Of a DNA stretch of 36,845 bases, positions 17,401 to 25,888 are shown in pieces (the first letter of the stretch is position 1; every line of letters begins with the position of its first letter). The notes under the pieces were generated by a model that was not told where the DNA came from, did not search any database, and saw only the letters and a list, made by a program, of their open reading frames with translations. A program made the position numbers and the translations under genes. Origin of the DNA: Euryarchaeota archaeon ADurb.BinA087 (GTDB taxonomy: Archaea; Halobacteriota; Methanomicrobia; Methanomicrobiales; Methanospirillaceae); NCBI GenBank assembly GCA_002068435.1, contig MVZQ01000006.1, positions 1 to 36,845 of the forward strand, in the 5' to 3' direction.

Positions 17401-18091
17401 TAAGTCCCCTGATACTCTGGAAGAGAAGATCTCTTCACTCGAATCGGATATGAGCGGTCTCAACCAGGAACAGGGGGGTATCCGCCAGAAGGTGATCGAT
17501 CATGAGGCACTGGTTGCCCACCAGAACGAGCTGCTCCTCGTGCTCCGGAAGCAGGAGGCAGAATGCCTCCGCTGGGAGAAGCTGCACGATCTGATCGGAT
17601 CTTCGGATGGGAAAAAATTCCGGGTCTTTGCACAGGGTCTCACGTTCGACCGCCTCATCGCCCATGCGAACCGGCACCTCAGGAAGATGAGTGACCGGTA
17701 TCTCCTCATACGGGGGGGAAGATCCTCCCTTGACCTCGATATCATGGACAATTACCAGGCAGGGGAGATCCGCTCCACAAAGAACCTTTCCGGAGGGGAG
17801 AGTTTCATTGTCAGCCTCGCCCTCGCCCTCGGACTCTCTGGCATGGCAAGCCGGAATGTTCGGATCGATTCGTTGTTCCTGGATGAAGGATTCGGGACGC
17901 TGGACAGTGAGACCCTCGAGGTAGCCCTTGAGACCCTCGCAACCCTGCAGCAGGAAGGAAAGATCATCGGGATCATCTCCCATGTCCCGGCGCTCAAGGA
18001 GCGGATATCGACAAAGATCATTGTCGAGAAGATGACGGGCGGGAGGAGCCGGCTCAAAGCCCCGGGGTGCAGGGCTCCTGGCACTTCATGA
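14411..18091 (+). CDS. sbcC: Exonuclease subunit SbcC (Rad50-type SMC ATPase)
   Basis: A 1226-residue SMC-like ATPase that partners SbcD. The N-terminal half of the ATPase has Walker A GPTGSGKTT (37-45) and QGDFAAFL. Long antiparallel coiled coils rich in Glu/Lys/Arg follow, joined by a zinc hook C600-P-L-C603 (CPLCGSPDHP). The C-terminal half has the ABC signature NLSGGES (about 1125-1132), Walker B SLFLDEGFG (about 1155) and a D-loop (TLDSETLE). Size and the NSLAGEWSIDF N-terminus match bacterial SbcC, which is longer than most archaeal Rad50. GAGGAA between the genes is its ribosome site. The final 15 residues are Arg/Gly-rich and probably disordered. Confidence 0.95.
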   Translation: MRILKLRFKNLNSLAGEWSIDFTHPAYVSPGIFAITGPTGSGKTTILDAICLALYGQTPRLKTISKSTNEIMTRNAAECFAEVEFESQVGRFVCHWSQRRAHKKPEGELQPPKHEIADQASGKVLENKLQRVAERVIQTTGLDFTQFTRSILLAQGDFAAFLNANPDERAPILEKITGTAIYSDISKKVHERNTLEAGKRNELQERIGILEILSPEEVAALKRTSEEIGEAIRKKSSERDSIRKAAEWLQQISRLEAEIEALAEENRLLEVKRADAAPDLALLARARKCQPFEESYRDLTSSRKLSETYESEIGAAREQLDGTRVSYMASLRAYESARQRYESLKAAAEEEKQVLIRVRNLDTRIQEIKDQIAEKKIELKKGEASLQQCTRNITKQTERDKEKKAELTTAITYLEDHPEDSLLREILSGLGEKMRHYEQLTRRLLSNRDQLASQTAEVERLKKAHEAQRTLLEEIDREFQEATAAARMIEETADQLMDYRESGFWQSCVVSLKERRIKLEAELKIHDAIEQIGVKIREREEHQAQLKEEIAKKREILSGLIREQDLKEEIRARIETNLALLHRIESLEEARSHLLEGDPCPLCGSPDHPYVRGTIPRMDRVKSEWEEIREELRMLSDQIRQTELSLSQSETTLSSDIRAVTEQKDRIRELLDDSVLGFEDMGFVTNSSLLKKSLSHALTLCEVHSAWCSDIVASYEGIVPRLKDASDAATRIKESLSSHQIALGNLDISLKIRSNTLYELEQQVASDAEELARLYQEVAAELHGFGIAFTEGTSIAGILESLEKRKREFEKMAKRKTDIEKEIDLIAGTIQNHQKQMEDTRVAVASQLQGISEKEGVFAALDQERKELFGTRDPDREEKRSADELRSAEEQFREASSTSKEYETRIKTLQEQIEKKSGTLEQILITVRDHTSAFLAGIQKAGFLGEEEFNASRMPRDRFEVLEKRETDLIFEERDLSSRIKERTTALSYERSLNLTDKSPDTLEEKISSLESDMSGLNQEQGGIRQKVIDHEALVAHQNELLLVLRKQEAECLRWEKLHDLIGSSDGKKFRVFAQGLTFDRLIAHANRHLRKMSDRYLLIRGGRSSLDLDIMDNYQAGEIRSTKNLSGGESFIVSLALALGLSGMASRNVRIDSLFLDEGFGTLDSETLEVALETLATLQQEGKIIGIISHVPALKERISTKIIVEKMTGGRSRLKAPGCRAPGTS

Positions 18092-18165
18092 TCAATCGAA
18101 TTGAGGATTTTCTGGCCATTCGGATAATTTCGACGAAAGGAATCGTTCAAGACTCCAACCGCGTA

Positions 18166-18177
18166 ATACTGTAGTAT
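18166..18177. promoter_or_regulatory. Near-palindrome directly before addB-like start
   Basis: ATACT and AGTAT are inverted around a central GT, ending 3 bp before the ATG at 18181. It could be an operator or a small hairpin hiding the start. No ribosome site is visible in this 89-bp gap. This is an observation only; palindromes of this size occur by chance. Confidence 0.2.
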
Positions 18178-18180
18178 CCT

Positions 18181-21100
18181 ATGACAGCCCGCTGTTCGGT
18201 CATCCAGGGTCTTTTTGGGGATCATCTGGAAGCGTTCATCAGTGACTTCCAGGCCGGGAGTGAACGCAATCCTTTCTCAACCTGGCTCATCCTTCCCACC
18301 GAACGGCTCGTGCAGCATGTCAGGGACGAACTTTCGAGAAAGGATGTTCCCTTCATCCCGTCCCGGATCTGCACGATGAAAGGATTCTGCAGGAGTTATT
18401 TTGAGGAGCATCGGACCACCACGCGTGAACTGACAGAGGCAGAGTCGCGACTGCTCCTCACACAGATCCTTTCCGACAACCGGGAGGTGCTGCCGTTGTT
18501 CTTTGTGCGGGACCGCCCCCTGCCCGGCACCATCGAGAATCTCCAGGAATTCATACGGGTTATCACGGCGAGGAACGTCAGCTTCCCGGAATGCCTCGGA
18601 GATCTGCAGGGCGAGAAGAGTGAGCAGATTGCCAGGATCATTTCTGCTTACCGGAACCGGCTGAAAGAGCTTGACCTGGTGGATCCTGATACGCTCATTG
18701 AATGGACGATCCTCCACCTGGGAAAAGAAGGTGCAACGCCTCACCGCCAGATATTCGTGTACGGTCTCTTCAGGCCTCTTCCCCTCGAAGAGGATCTCCT
18801 CTCCCACCTCCGGGAGCGATCAGAATCATTCACCTGTTTCATCCCATCAGGAGCTGATCCCGCAATTTTCTCCGGAACGCTTGATTGGACAGGGAGTATC
18901 GATACCGGGTCATCGTTTCAGCTCCCCCCTTCCACTTCCTCATTCTTGACCGGGATATTCTCTTCACCGGGACCGATCGACATCGGTGAGTCCATCAGGC
19001 TGGATACCTTTCCCTCCCATTCTGCTGAACTCCAGGCGATTGCAAAAGAGATATGCCTTCTGAACGAGGATGGTGTTCCCCTCTCTGATATCTCGGTCGC
19101 GTTCCCGGAATTGCAGGATGAACTCTACCGTATCACGGAGGTATTTTCGGATTTTGGGATTCGCTGGAATTCACGTGTTACCCCAAAGTTATCCAGATTT
19201 CCGGTAATCCGGTTCCTTGTGGGAATCATCGGGCTTGTGGTCAACCGTTACCCCCGTGAGGAGGTCATCTCATTCCTGAACAGCCCTTACATGCATGGTC
19301 CCTCACGGAAGGGATTCCTCCTGCTGGATCCGTCAGAAGTTGACCTTGTTTCACGCCATGCCTGTGTTGAATCCGGGAGGAATGAATGGCGGGATCGTCT
19401 TGAATATCTCGCTTCATCGATCGCAAACGGAAGTGAAAGGCGATACCATGGAATCAGCCAGGATTCGGCAGGCCGGGTAAGGGACGGGATCCTCCGGCTC
19501 TTCGATACACTGGAGGGGCTTGAAGGCAGGAGAAGCATGCAGGATTTCGTGCGTGAATACCGGGGCTTCCTCGATCGGTATCACCTGCCCAACCTCCCGT
19601 CCGCATCCGGGAACCAGGAACGTTTCAGCGATGAACGCATTTTCGGTATCTTCCGTGAACGGCTGGAATCCCTGCGGCATAACCCATTCCTCCCGGAAGG
19701 CAGGAAGGTCACGACTGATGTATTCCTCCGCATGGTCAATATCCTCATCGATGAGCCGGTAGGGGATCCTGACCCTGAGGGGGGAGGGGTGTCGGTTATC
19801 GGGATCCGCGAGGCAATTCACCTGCATCTGCCGGTATTGTTCCTCTGTGGATTGGTAGAGGGGGTTGTTCCCCGCCTGACCACCCGGCTTCCCTTCACTA
19901 ATTCGCTTGAAAACGCACGGATGGGGACCCGGTCCCTTGCGGAAATCCTCCATGAACAGGAGTATTACTTTATCGCAGCGCTCCTCTCTTCACAGCACGT
20001 CTATCTGAGTGCACCCCTCGCTGATGGGACCAACCCGCTCCTCACGTCTGCCTTCTTCGAGCGGGTAAGGATGGTATGCCATCCGATGGGGTGGAACAGT
20101 ACCGGCCAGGATGCCGAGCGCTTTTCACGTAGCCTCGCGGCTGTTACTGCAGGAGAAAGGATTGCAGAAGGGCTGGTTTGCCAGGCTCTTGATCATCTGG
20201 ATCCACTGCTCAGTATCGACGACCTGGTAGCTCGTATCAATGCCGAGCGCTACTACCGGAAGGGAACCTGTGATTCCATCTACGAGGGAATGCTGTCTGC
20301 TGATGAAACCATCGCTGCTGCTCTCGAGGAGCGGTTCAGCCCCGATGGGGTATATTCCGCAACAAGCCTCGAGACCTATGCCCAGTGTCCCTTCAGGTTT
20401 TTCCTTGGAAATGTCCTTCGGCTGGAAGATCTCCCTGATGGTGATCAGAACCTCTCTCCAGCGGACCGGGGAAGTGCAGTACATGATATCCTCTCGACTT
20501 TTTACCGCCGCTGGCTTGCAGCGGGACGGGGGAACATCACCCCCGCTTCTATAGAAGCAGCAACCAGTCTCATGCAGGAGATTGCCCGGGAAGAGCTTGA
20601 CCGTCACCATTTCGAGAGTCCCCTCTGGGAGGCGACCTGTCTGCAGATGAAGGGCTCTCCTCATGCCGGCCCGGGATACCTGGAACGCTTCCTCACCAAG
20701 GAAGCGGAAGCAGAGGATTCCCCGCTGGTTCCCAGCCATTTTGAATTCTCCTTCGGGATGGACCCGTCCGGAACCGATGACCCAGCCTCGGTAGAAGAAG
20801 CAGTTGCCCTCACCAGTTCCGACGGGTGTGAACAGCTCCGGATACGGGGTCGGATCGATCGGATCGATATCTCCCCGGAAGGGCTCTTCCTCATCTACGA
20901 CTACAAGACCGGACGCGGGCATCCAAAAATCAAGGATATCGAGGAAGGGAAAGCCCTGCAGCTCCCTCTCTACCTGCTTGCCTTCGAGGCGCTTTCGGAA
21001 AAACGCGGGGTGGCCGCAGGGTACTACCAGATCAGGAAGGAAGTCCGGCGCGATCTGCTCCTCTGCGATGAACAAGCAAGGTGTCTTGTCGCATCACGGA

Positions 21101-21291
21101 CAAAGGTGACACCGGATATCGCTGCACTGATCACGCGATCCTGCGATTTTGCCATCGGGTATATCCGCAGGATCAGGGCGGGGGCGTTTCCCTTCCCTGC
21201 CGACGAGCACTGCCCGAACTCCTACTGCGAGTTCAGGCGCATATGCCGGTTCGATCCGTACAGGGTCTCCGATTTAGGGGAGGAGTCCTGA
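18181..21291 (+). CDS. AddB-like subunit: inactivated helicase fold plus PD-(D/E)XK nuclease
   Basis: A 1036-residue protein resembling AddB/RexB of bacterial helicase-nucleases that resect double-strand ends. The N-terminus (ILPTERLVQHVRDEL, then TMKGFCRSYF) has the helicase-like layout, but no GxGKT is visible, so it probably does not hydrolyse ATP. The C-terminal nuclease shows RGRIDRID and D907-Y908-K909 (IYDYKTG). Four cysteines, C736 (CPFRFF), C1011, C1016 and C1022 (CPNSYCEFRRIC), frame the nuclease as in the iron-sulfur-bound AddB nuclease, although the C-terminal spacing here is C-x4-C-x5-C. The stop overlaps the next ATG by one base (TGATG), which implies translational coupling with the AddA-like partner. 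Confidence 0.85.
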   Translation: MTARCSVIQGLFGDHLEAFISDFQAGSERNPFSTWLILPTERLVQHVRDELSRKDVPFIPSRICTMKGFCRSYFEEHRTTTRELTEAESRLLLTQILSDNREVLPLFFVRDRPLPGTIENLQEFIRVITARNVSFPECLGDLQGEKSEQIARIISAYRNRLKELDLVDPDTLIEWTILHLGKEGATPHRQIFVYGLFRPLPLEEDLLSHLRERSESFTCFIPSGADPAIFSGTLDWTGSIDTGSSFQLPPSTSSFLTGIFSSPGPIDIGESIRLDTFPSHSAELQAIAKEICLLNEDGVPLSDISVAFPELQDELYRITEVFSDFGIRWNSRVTPKLSRFPVIRFLVGIIGLVVNRYPREEVISFLNSPYMHGPSRKGFLLLDPSEVDLVSRHACVESGRNEWRDRLEYLASSIANGSERRYHGISQDSAGRVRDGILRLFDTLEGLEGRRSMQDFVREYRGFLDRYHLPNLPSASGNQERFSDERIFGIFRERLESLRHNPFLPEGRKVTTDVFLRMVNILIDEPVGDPDPEGGGVSVIGIREAIHLHLPVLFLCGLVEGVVPRLTTRLPFTNSLENARMGTRSLAEILHEQEYYFIAALLSSQHVYLSAPLADGTNPLLTSAFFERVRMVCHPMGWNSTGQDAERFSRSLAAVTAGERIAEGLVCQALDHLDPLLSIDDLVARINAERYYRKGTCDSIYEGMLSADETIAAALEERFSPDGVYSATSLETYAQCPFRFFLGNVLRLEDLPDGDQNLSPADRGSAVHDILSTFYRRWLAAGRGNITPASIEAATSLMQEIAREELDRHHFESPLWEATCLQMKGSPHAGPGYLERFLTKEAEAEDSPLVPSHFEFSFGMDPSGTDDPASVEEAVALTSSDGCEQLRIRGRIDRIDISPEGLFLIYDYKTGRGHPKIKDIEEGKALQLPLYLLAFEALSEKRGVAAGYYQIRKEVRRDLLLCDEQARCLVASRTKVTPDIAALITRSCDFAIGYIRRIRAGAFPFPADEHCPNSYCEFRRICRFDPYRVSDLGEES

Positions 21292-24200
21292 TGGCCGCAA
21301 CAAGACGGCAGAACGAGGCGATCTCCACCCATGACAGGAGTCTTGTGGTCACTGCGGGGGCGGGTACCGGAAAGACCTATGTCCTCGTGCAGAAATACCT
21401 CGACCTCCTCGAGACCCGGGGAGTGACGGTCCCCGAGATACTTGCCCTCACGTTCACGGAAAAGGCTGCTGCCGAGATGAAAGAACGGATACGGAGAGCA
21501 CTGTCAGGAAAAAAAGGAGAACGGTGGGAGCGGGCGGCGGTGGATTTCCTGGTTGCCCCTGTCCAGACCTTCCACTCCTTCTGTGCCCAGGTCCTTCGCG
21601 AATTTCCCATTGAATCCGGCCTCGAACCGGGATTCGCAGTGCTGGACGAGAGGCAGGTCTCCCGCCTCCATGGAAAGGCATTCGAGAACCTTGTCCACGC
21701 ACCTCATCCCCCGACTGTCCATGATGCAGTTGTACGAATCCTCTCGGTATTCGAACCGTCCATAGTCCGTGCGATGCTCGCGGAGATGTACGGCAAAAGG
21801 CTGTCATACCAACAGTTCTTTGAGGCACTCGGGTCGGACAGGGACCAGGTGATGCAGTCCTGGATGCAGGAAGTCAACATGGTCCGTGAAACAGGGATCA
21901 GGGATATACGGAACGACCGTTCGTTCAATGCTGCACTCACCACGCTTTTTTCTCTCGCTGATCGTTATGAGGGTGCTGATGACAAGGCTGTCTGCTATCT
22001 CTGCGGGATCCGGCCGCTTCTCGAGGGTATCTCAGGGGATTCCGGCATTGAGGAGTTCTGTTCTGCCGCCCCCGATCTCCTCACAAAGCGCCCGGGGAAT
22101 GTCGGGAGCAGGAAAGTATGGAATGGAAACGACCTCTCGCTGTTCAAATCAGCCTATAAAGAACTGAATGACATCCTGAAGAGGAAGAGCAGTCTCTTCC
22201 GGATGACGGTTGACCCTGCCGATCCGCTTGTCACTGGCGCAATTGACCTCCTGGGAGATCTCTTGCTTGTCTATCGCCGGTATACAGAACTGGTGGAGCG
22301 GGAGAAGGCGGTCCTTGGGGGACTTGATTTCGAGGATCTGATCCTGCACGCCCGGCAGCTGTTCCTGACCAATGAAGATCTCGTTGCCACCCATTTCCTG
22401 CCACGGTTCAGGTACATCCTCATCGACGAGTTCCAGGACACCGATCCCTTGCAGTTTGACATCATCCTCGCGATCATCGGCACACCCGATCCATCTCCGG
22501 ACTGCCTCTTCATTGTCGGCGATCCCAAGCAGTCGATCTATCTCTTCCGGGATGCTGATGTCACCCGTTTCAAAGCGGTCCAGGAGATCATTCTCAATCA
22601 GTGCCATGGACGTGAGGTGCACCTAGACACGAGTTTCCGGAGCACAAAAGAGGTGATAGGGTGTGCAAACTATCTCTTCTCCCGCCTCTTTGCCTCGGCA
22701 GAGAAACCGTGGGAGTTCGGGTACGAACCGATCCTTGTGTCGGAAGCCCGGGCAGAGGATGCGGGATCAGTTGAACTGCTGCTCCCCCCGTCAGTAGAGG
22801 ACTCTGCTGCGACGAAGTGGATCGAGGCTGACATGGTGGCACGGAGGATCCAGAGCCTTGTCCATGGCTCTCCTGTCCCTGTCTATGAGGAAGCAGAGGA
22901 CCGGTCGTTTATTTCAAGGCCTGCCCGGTACGGCGATATTGCGATCCTCCTTGAACAGAGGACGAACCTTTCCTCGTATCTTGCTGCCCTCGCCAGATAT
23001 GGCATTCCTTTCTACGTGCACGGAGGGACAGGGTTCTATTCGCGGCAGGAGGTGTATGACCTGTACAATCTCCTCCGGTTCCTCCACTTCAGGCATGATG
23101 ATATCAGCCTTGCAGGAACGCTCCGCTCGCCGTATTGTGGCCTCCCTGATTCCGATTTGTTCCGGATTGCAGGAGAAAAGGGCCGGACCTTCTGGGAGAA
23201 GCTCCAGAACTACGCTGAACAGACCGCTTCAGAGGGTCCGGTTCGTGCATGCCGGCTCCTCTCTCTCTGGATGGCAGATGCGGGGCGGACCGGCATCGTC
23301 CCGCTCATCAGGCGGATCCTTTCTGAATCCGGGATATACACGGTGTATGCGGCACTTCCCGAGGGGAAACAGGTCCTTGCCAATATTGAGAAGATCGTCG
23401 CCATGGCCCGGGTTCGGGAGGGTGCCGGAACCTACGGACTTGCCGACTTCATCGAGGATCTCGGGACCGCCATGGATGAGGAGGAGCGGGAGGGTGAAGC
23501 CCCGCTCGATGCCCTCGCCGATAACTCGGTCAATGTCATGACGGTCCATGCCGCCAAGGGGCTGGAATTCCCAATTGTCGTGGTTCCTGACATGGGGATG
23601 CGGTTCCGGGAGACGTTCCCTCCCATCATGATCGGCGATAATCCGCTCCTCGTTGGGATACCGGTCCCCGATCCAGAGGAAGATTTCGAGCTTACGAAGA
23701 CTCCGATGCTTCTTGCCCTCCGGGAGATGCGGCGCCAGAAGGAACGTGCCGAGAAGAAACGGCTCCTCTACGTTGCCCTTACCCGTGCAAGGGACCACCT
23801 GATCATGAGCGGTTCTGCCCCGGCCAACCCTGCCCTTTCGATTCCGCTTGCAACCTCCCGGATCGAATGGCTCTTCTCGGCCCTCGGAATCACGGATGAT
23901 GCTATTGCTGCCGGAGGAATGGATCTGGTGAGCGGCAACATAACCGTCCACCTCGCCATAACGAGCGATCCGGCAACAATCCCTGCAGAGGCCACAGAGA
24001 CCATCCCGGAGCTTCTTGTCGTGCCTGAGGAATGTGCAGGCAGGAGCGGTACCTGGTCGCCGAAAGAGTTTGATAAGGGTCCGGAAAGGATTGAGATTAT
24101 GTCGGTGACGGAACTTGAGAATAAAGGATCAGCTCATGTTCCTTCGCCATGCAAACCGATTAAATCCCGTTACTTAGTGGGAATTGACGGTGCAATGAAG

Positions 24201-24623
24201 GGAACCATCATCCACGAGGTATTCCGTGGCCGTGATCCCAGGGTGGTGTGCCTGGAGTATGGAGTGAGTGATCAGGAAGCAGTCCGGCAATGCAAGGAGA
24301 TGGTAACCCGGTTCCGCTCATCGGCAATGATACAGCAGGTGAAGAGGGAGTTCTGTGAGCTGCCTTTCGTTATCACCTATGCCGATAGGCATGTAACCGG
24401 GAAGATTGACCGGTTGTGCGAACTCATCGATGGTACCTGGGTGGTGATCGATTACAAGTCGGACCCGGTTGATCCTTCAGAATATACGAAAAAGGCGTGG
24501 GAATACCAGACTTCAATGGACGTCTACGTCGAAGCGGCCAGGCAGCTTGTGAAGGAAAAGAGTGTTGAAGGATACCTGTATTTCACGGAAACAGGGGAAT
24601 TTTTGGAAAGCAGTGGGGAATGA
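21291..24623 (+). CDS. AddA-like UvrD/RecB-family helicase-nuclease
   Basis: A 1110-residue SF1A helicase fused to a RecB-type nuclease. Helicase motifs: Walker A TAGAGTGKT (21-29), LTFTEKAAAEM (Ia), DEFQDTDP with D379-E380 (II), VGDPKQSIYLFRDAD (III), TVHAAKGLEFPIVVV (V) and LYVALTRARDHL (VI). The C-terminal nuclease has GKIDRL with D1040 and IDYKSD with D1054 and K1056, so both activities should be intact. The start is fixed by the TGATG overlap with the AddB-like gene; the frame is open further upstream, but only inside that gene. Together the two subunits should unwind and degrade DNA from broken ends. The stop is 9 bp from the end of the convergent HTH_42 gene. Confidence 0.93.
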   Translation: MAATRRQNEAISTHDRSLVVTAGAGTGKTYVLVQKYLDLLETRGVTVPEILALTFTEKAAAEMKERIRRALSGKKGERWERAAVDFLVAPVQTFHSFCAQVLREFPIESGLEPGFAVLDERQVSRLHGKAFENLVHAPHPPTVHDAVVRILSVFEPSIVRAMLAEMYGKRLSYQQFFEALGSDRDQVMQSWMQEVNMVRETGIRDIRNDRSFNAALTTLFSLADRYEGADDKAVCYLCGIRPLLEGISGDSGIEEFCSAAPDLLTKRPGNVGSRKVWNGNDLSLFKSAYKELNDILKRKSSLFRMTVDPADPLVTGAIDLLGDLLLVYRRYTELVEREKAVLGGLDFEDLILHARQLFLTNEDLVATHFLPRFRYILIDEFQDTDPLQFDIILAIIGTPDPSPDCLFIVGDPKQSIYLFRDADVTRFKAVQEIILNQCHGREVHLDTSFRSTKEVIGCANYLFSRLFASAEKPWEFGYEPILVSEARAEDAGSVELLLPPSVEDSAATKWIEADMVARRIQSLVHGSPVPVYEEAEDRSFISRPARYGDIAILLEQRTNLSSYLAALARYGIPFYVHGGTGFYSRQEVYDLYNLLRFLHFRHDDISLAGTLRSPYCGLPDSDLFRIAGEKGRTFWEKLQNYAEQTASEGPVRACRLLSLWMADAGRTGIVPLIRRILSESGIYTVYAALPEGKQVLANIEKIVAMARVREGAGTYGLADFIEDLGTAMDEEEREGEAPLDALADNSVNVMTVHAAKGLEFPIVVVPDMGMRFRETFPPIMIGDNPLLVGIPVPDPEEDFELTKTPMLLALREMRRQKERAEKKRLLYVALTRARDHLIMSGSAPANPALSIPLATSRIEWLFSALGITDDAIAAGGMDLVSGNITVHLAITSDPATIPAEATETIPELLVVPEECAGRSGTWSPKEFDKGPERIEIMSVTELENKGSAHVPSPCKPIKSRYLVGIDGAMKGTIIHEVFRGRDPRVVCLEYGVSDQEAVRQCKEMVTRFRSSAMIQQVKREFCELPFVITYADRHVTGKIDRLCELIDGTWVVIDYKSDPVDPSEYTKKAWEYQTSMDVYVEAARQLVKEKSVEGYLYFTETGEFLESSGE

Positions 24624-24632
24624 AGGTGGGAA

Positions 24633-25706
24633 TTAAACCAGTTCCACCCACCTCCCAAAAAATTCCCCGTACCGCTGGACCTCTCTCTCCACGGCTTCCT
24701 GTTCCTCGTCATTGAGTTCCCTGAACGGATTCAGGAGTACCTCAATCGAGTCCTTCTTTACCCTCTTCTTCCAGGTCCCGGCCACCTTTCCGTAAAGGAC
24801 GATGACGGCAGTCATGGCATTTCCTTTCACGATCATCCGCTCGATCTCCCGGGCATCGCTGATCGCGCTTCGGTCAGTATAGGCTATCGTATACTCGTCG
24901 TACATTGAAAGGAGGAGGGCAACCGGTGGATCAGGGATCACTTCTCCGTCCTCAGGGGGAGACCAATATGGTTTTCCGTCGATTAAGGTCCGCTCCAGCT
25001 CCTCCCTGATCGAATCGAGTCCGGCCTCTGCATCCCTGCTGGAGAGTCCCGACCACCAGGAGAAGTCCCTGAGCTGGGCCGGCCCGTGGCTGCCAAAGTA
25101 TCGGCATGCAAGTTCAGCAAGGGATTGTTCTCTCGTGAGTGCTCTCGATTCCCTGACCCGTTCATCGACAAGCGCATAGGTATGCTGCCTCCCCTGCATC
25201 GGCCCGCTGCAGATCAACCCCTCGAGCTCCGCCTGCATGATGATGTGGGCAAGGCGCTGAACATCGGTCACGATACCGATGTCTGCCAGAATACCCTTCA
25301 GGTCCTGCCTCGTGAGAACATGGTGACCCTCGAGGGCCTTTTCAATTGCAGCATTGCTCTTCGAAAATAAAGTGGTATCAAGCCCCAGCTTCCGGTTGGA
25401 CGCCGCCACCGTCGATTTCACCCCTGGGGCTGTCAGGGCGGTCATCCACCTGAGGTCCTCGGGCAGGATGAAATGCCACGTGGGACGTAACACATGGACA
25501 CGGAGAATCTTTCCATCATTATACGCATCCTCGATTATCGCAGCAGTTACATCCCTGATTCTGAGCCCGAGCGACCAAATCGCAGCGGAAAAATCCTGGG
25601 CCTGGACAGCTCCTGCATGGGCCACCGCTTCAGCCGCGGTCGTGACGGTTGGTTGGCTGAGGCCTGAATGATAGAGGCGGAGGGAAGGGATCTCTTCCGG
25701 CGTCAT
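24633..25706 (-). CDS. HTH_42 winged-helix protein, AlkZ/YcaQ-like DNA glycosylase candidate
   Basis: A 357-residue protein of the winged-helix DNA-binding family PF06224 (HTH_42). Family motifs visible: VQAQD near residues 34-38, RPTWHFI near 77-83, and YDEYTIAYTDRS near 275. Q35-A-Q37 matches the QxQ catalytic motif at the same distance from the N-terminus in AlkZ-type glycosylases, which excise bulky alkyl adducts and can unhook interstrand crosslinks; YcaQ-type relatives have QxD instead. Glycosylase activity is inferred from this motif alone. The ATG at 25706 has no clear ribosome site. It is downstream of VOC and SRPBCC genes on the same strand and tail-to-tail with the AddA-like gene. 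Confidence 0.8.
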   Translation of the reverse strand: MTPEEIPSLRLYHSGLSQPTVTTAAEAVAHAGAVQAQDFSAAIWSLGLRIRDVTAAIIEDAYNDGKILRVHVLRPTWHFILPEDLRWMTALTAPGVKSTVAASNRKLGLDTTLFSKSNAAIEKALEGHHVLTRQDLKGILADIGIVTDVQRLAHIIMQAELEGLICSGPMQGRQHTYALVDERVRESRALTREQSLAELACRYFGSHGPAQLRDFSWWSGLSSRDAEAGLDSIREELERTLIDGKPYWSPPEDGEVIPDPPVALLLSMYDEYTIAYTDRSAISDAREIERMIVKGNAMTAVIVLYGKVAGTWKKRVKKDSIEVLLNPFRELNDEEQEAVEREVQRYGEFFGRWVELV

Positions 25707-25888
25707 CACAGGAGGGAGTTATCCATGCCAGGAATCTTCATTCTTCCGTCCCTCCCTCCCCCGGCATACCGCAGAAGCATATCTCGTGACCAGTTTTCCG
25801 TCCTCGAGGTCGGTAACCTTCGTCCTGTCCCTGAAGCGCGTTTGCCGTTTCCTAACCTGATCAAGTTCCCCCCGAGACCCAGGGCCTC

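Noticed and set aside
20125-21075. Minus-strand frame of 316 codons
   Set aside because: It is antisense to the AddB-like nuclease domain, whose motifs are clear; composition is that of a shadow frame.
21081-21290. Longer AddA-like N-terminus reaching into the AddB-like gene
   Set aside because: The TGATG junction and the family N-terminus with Walker A near residue 25 fix the start at 21291.
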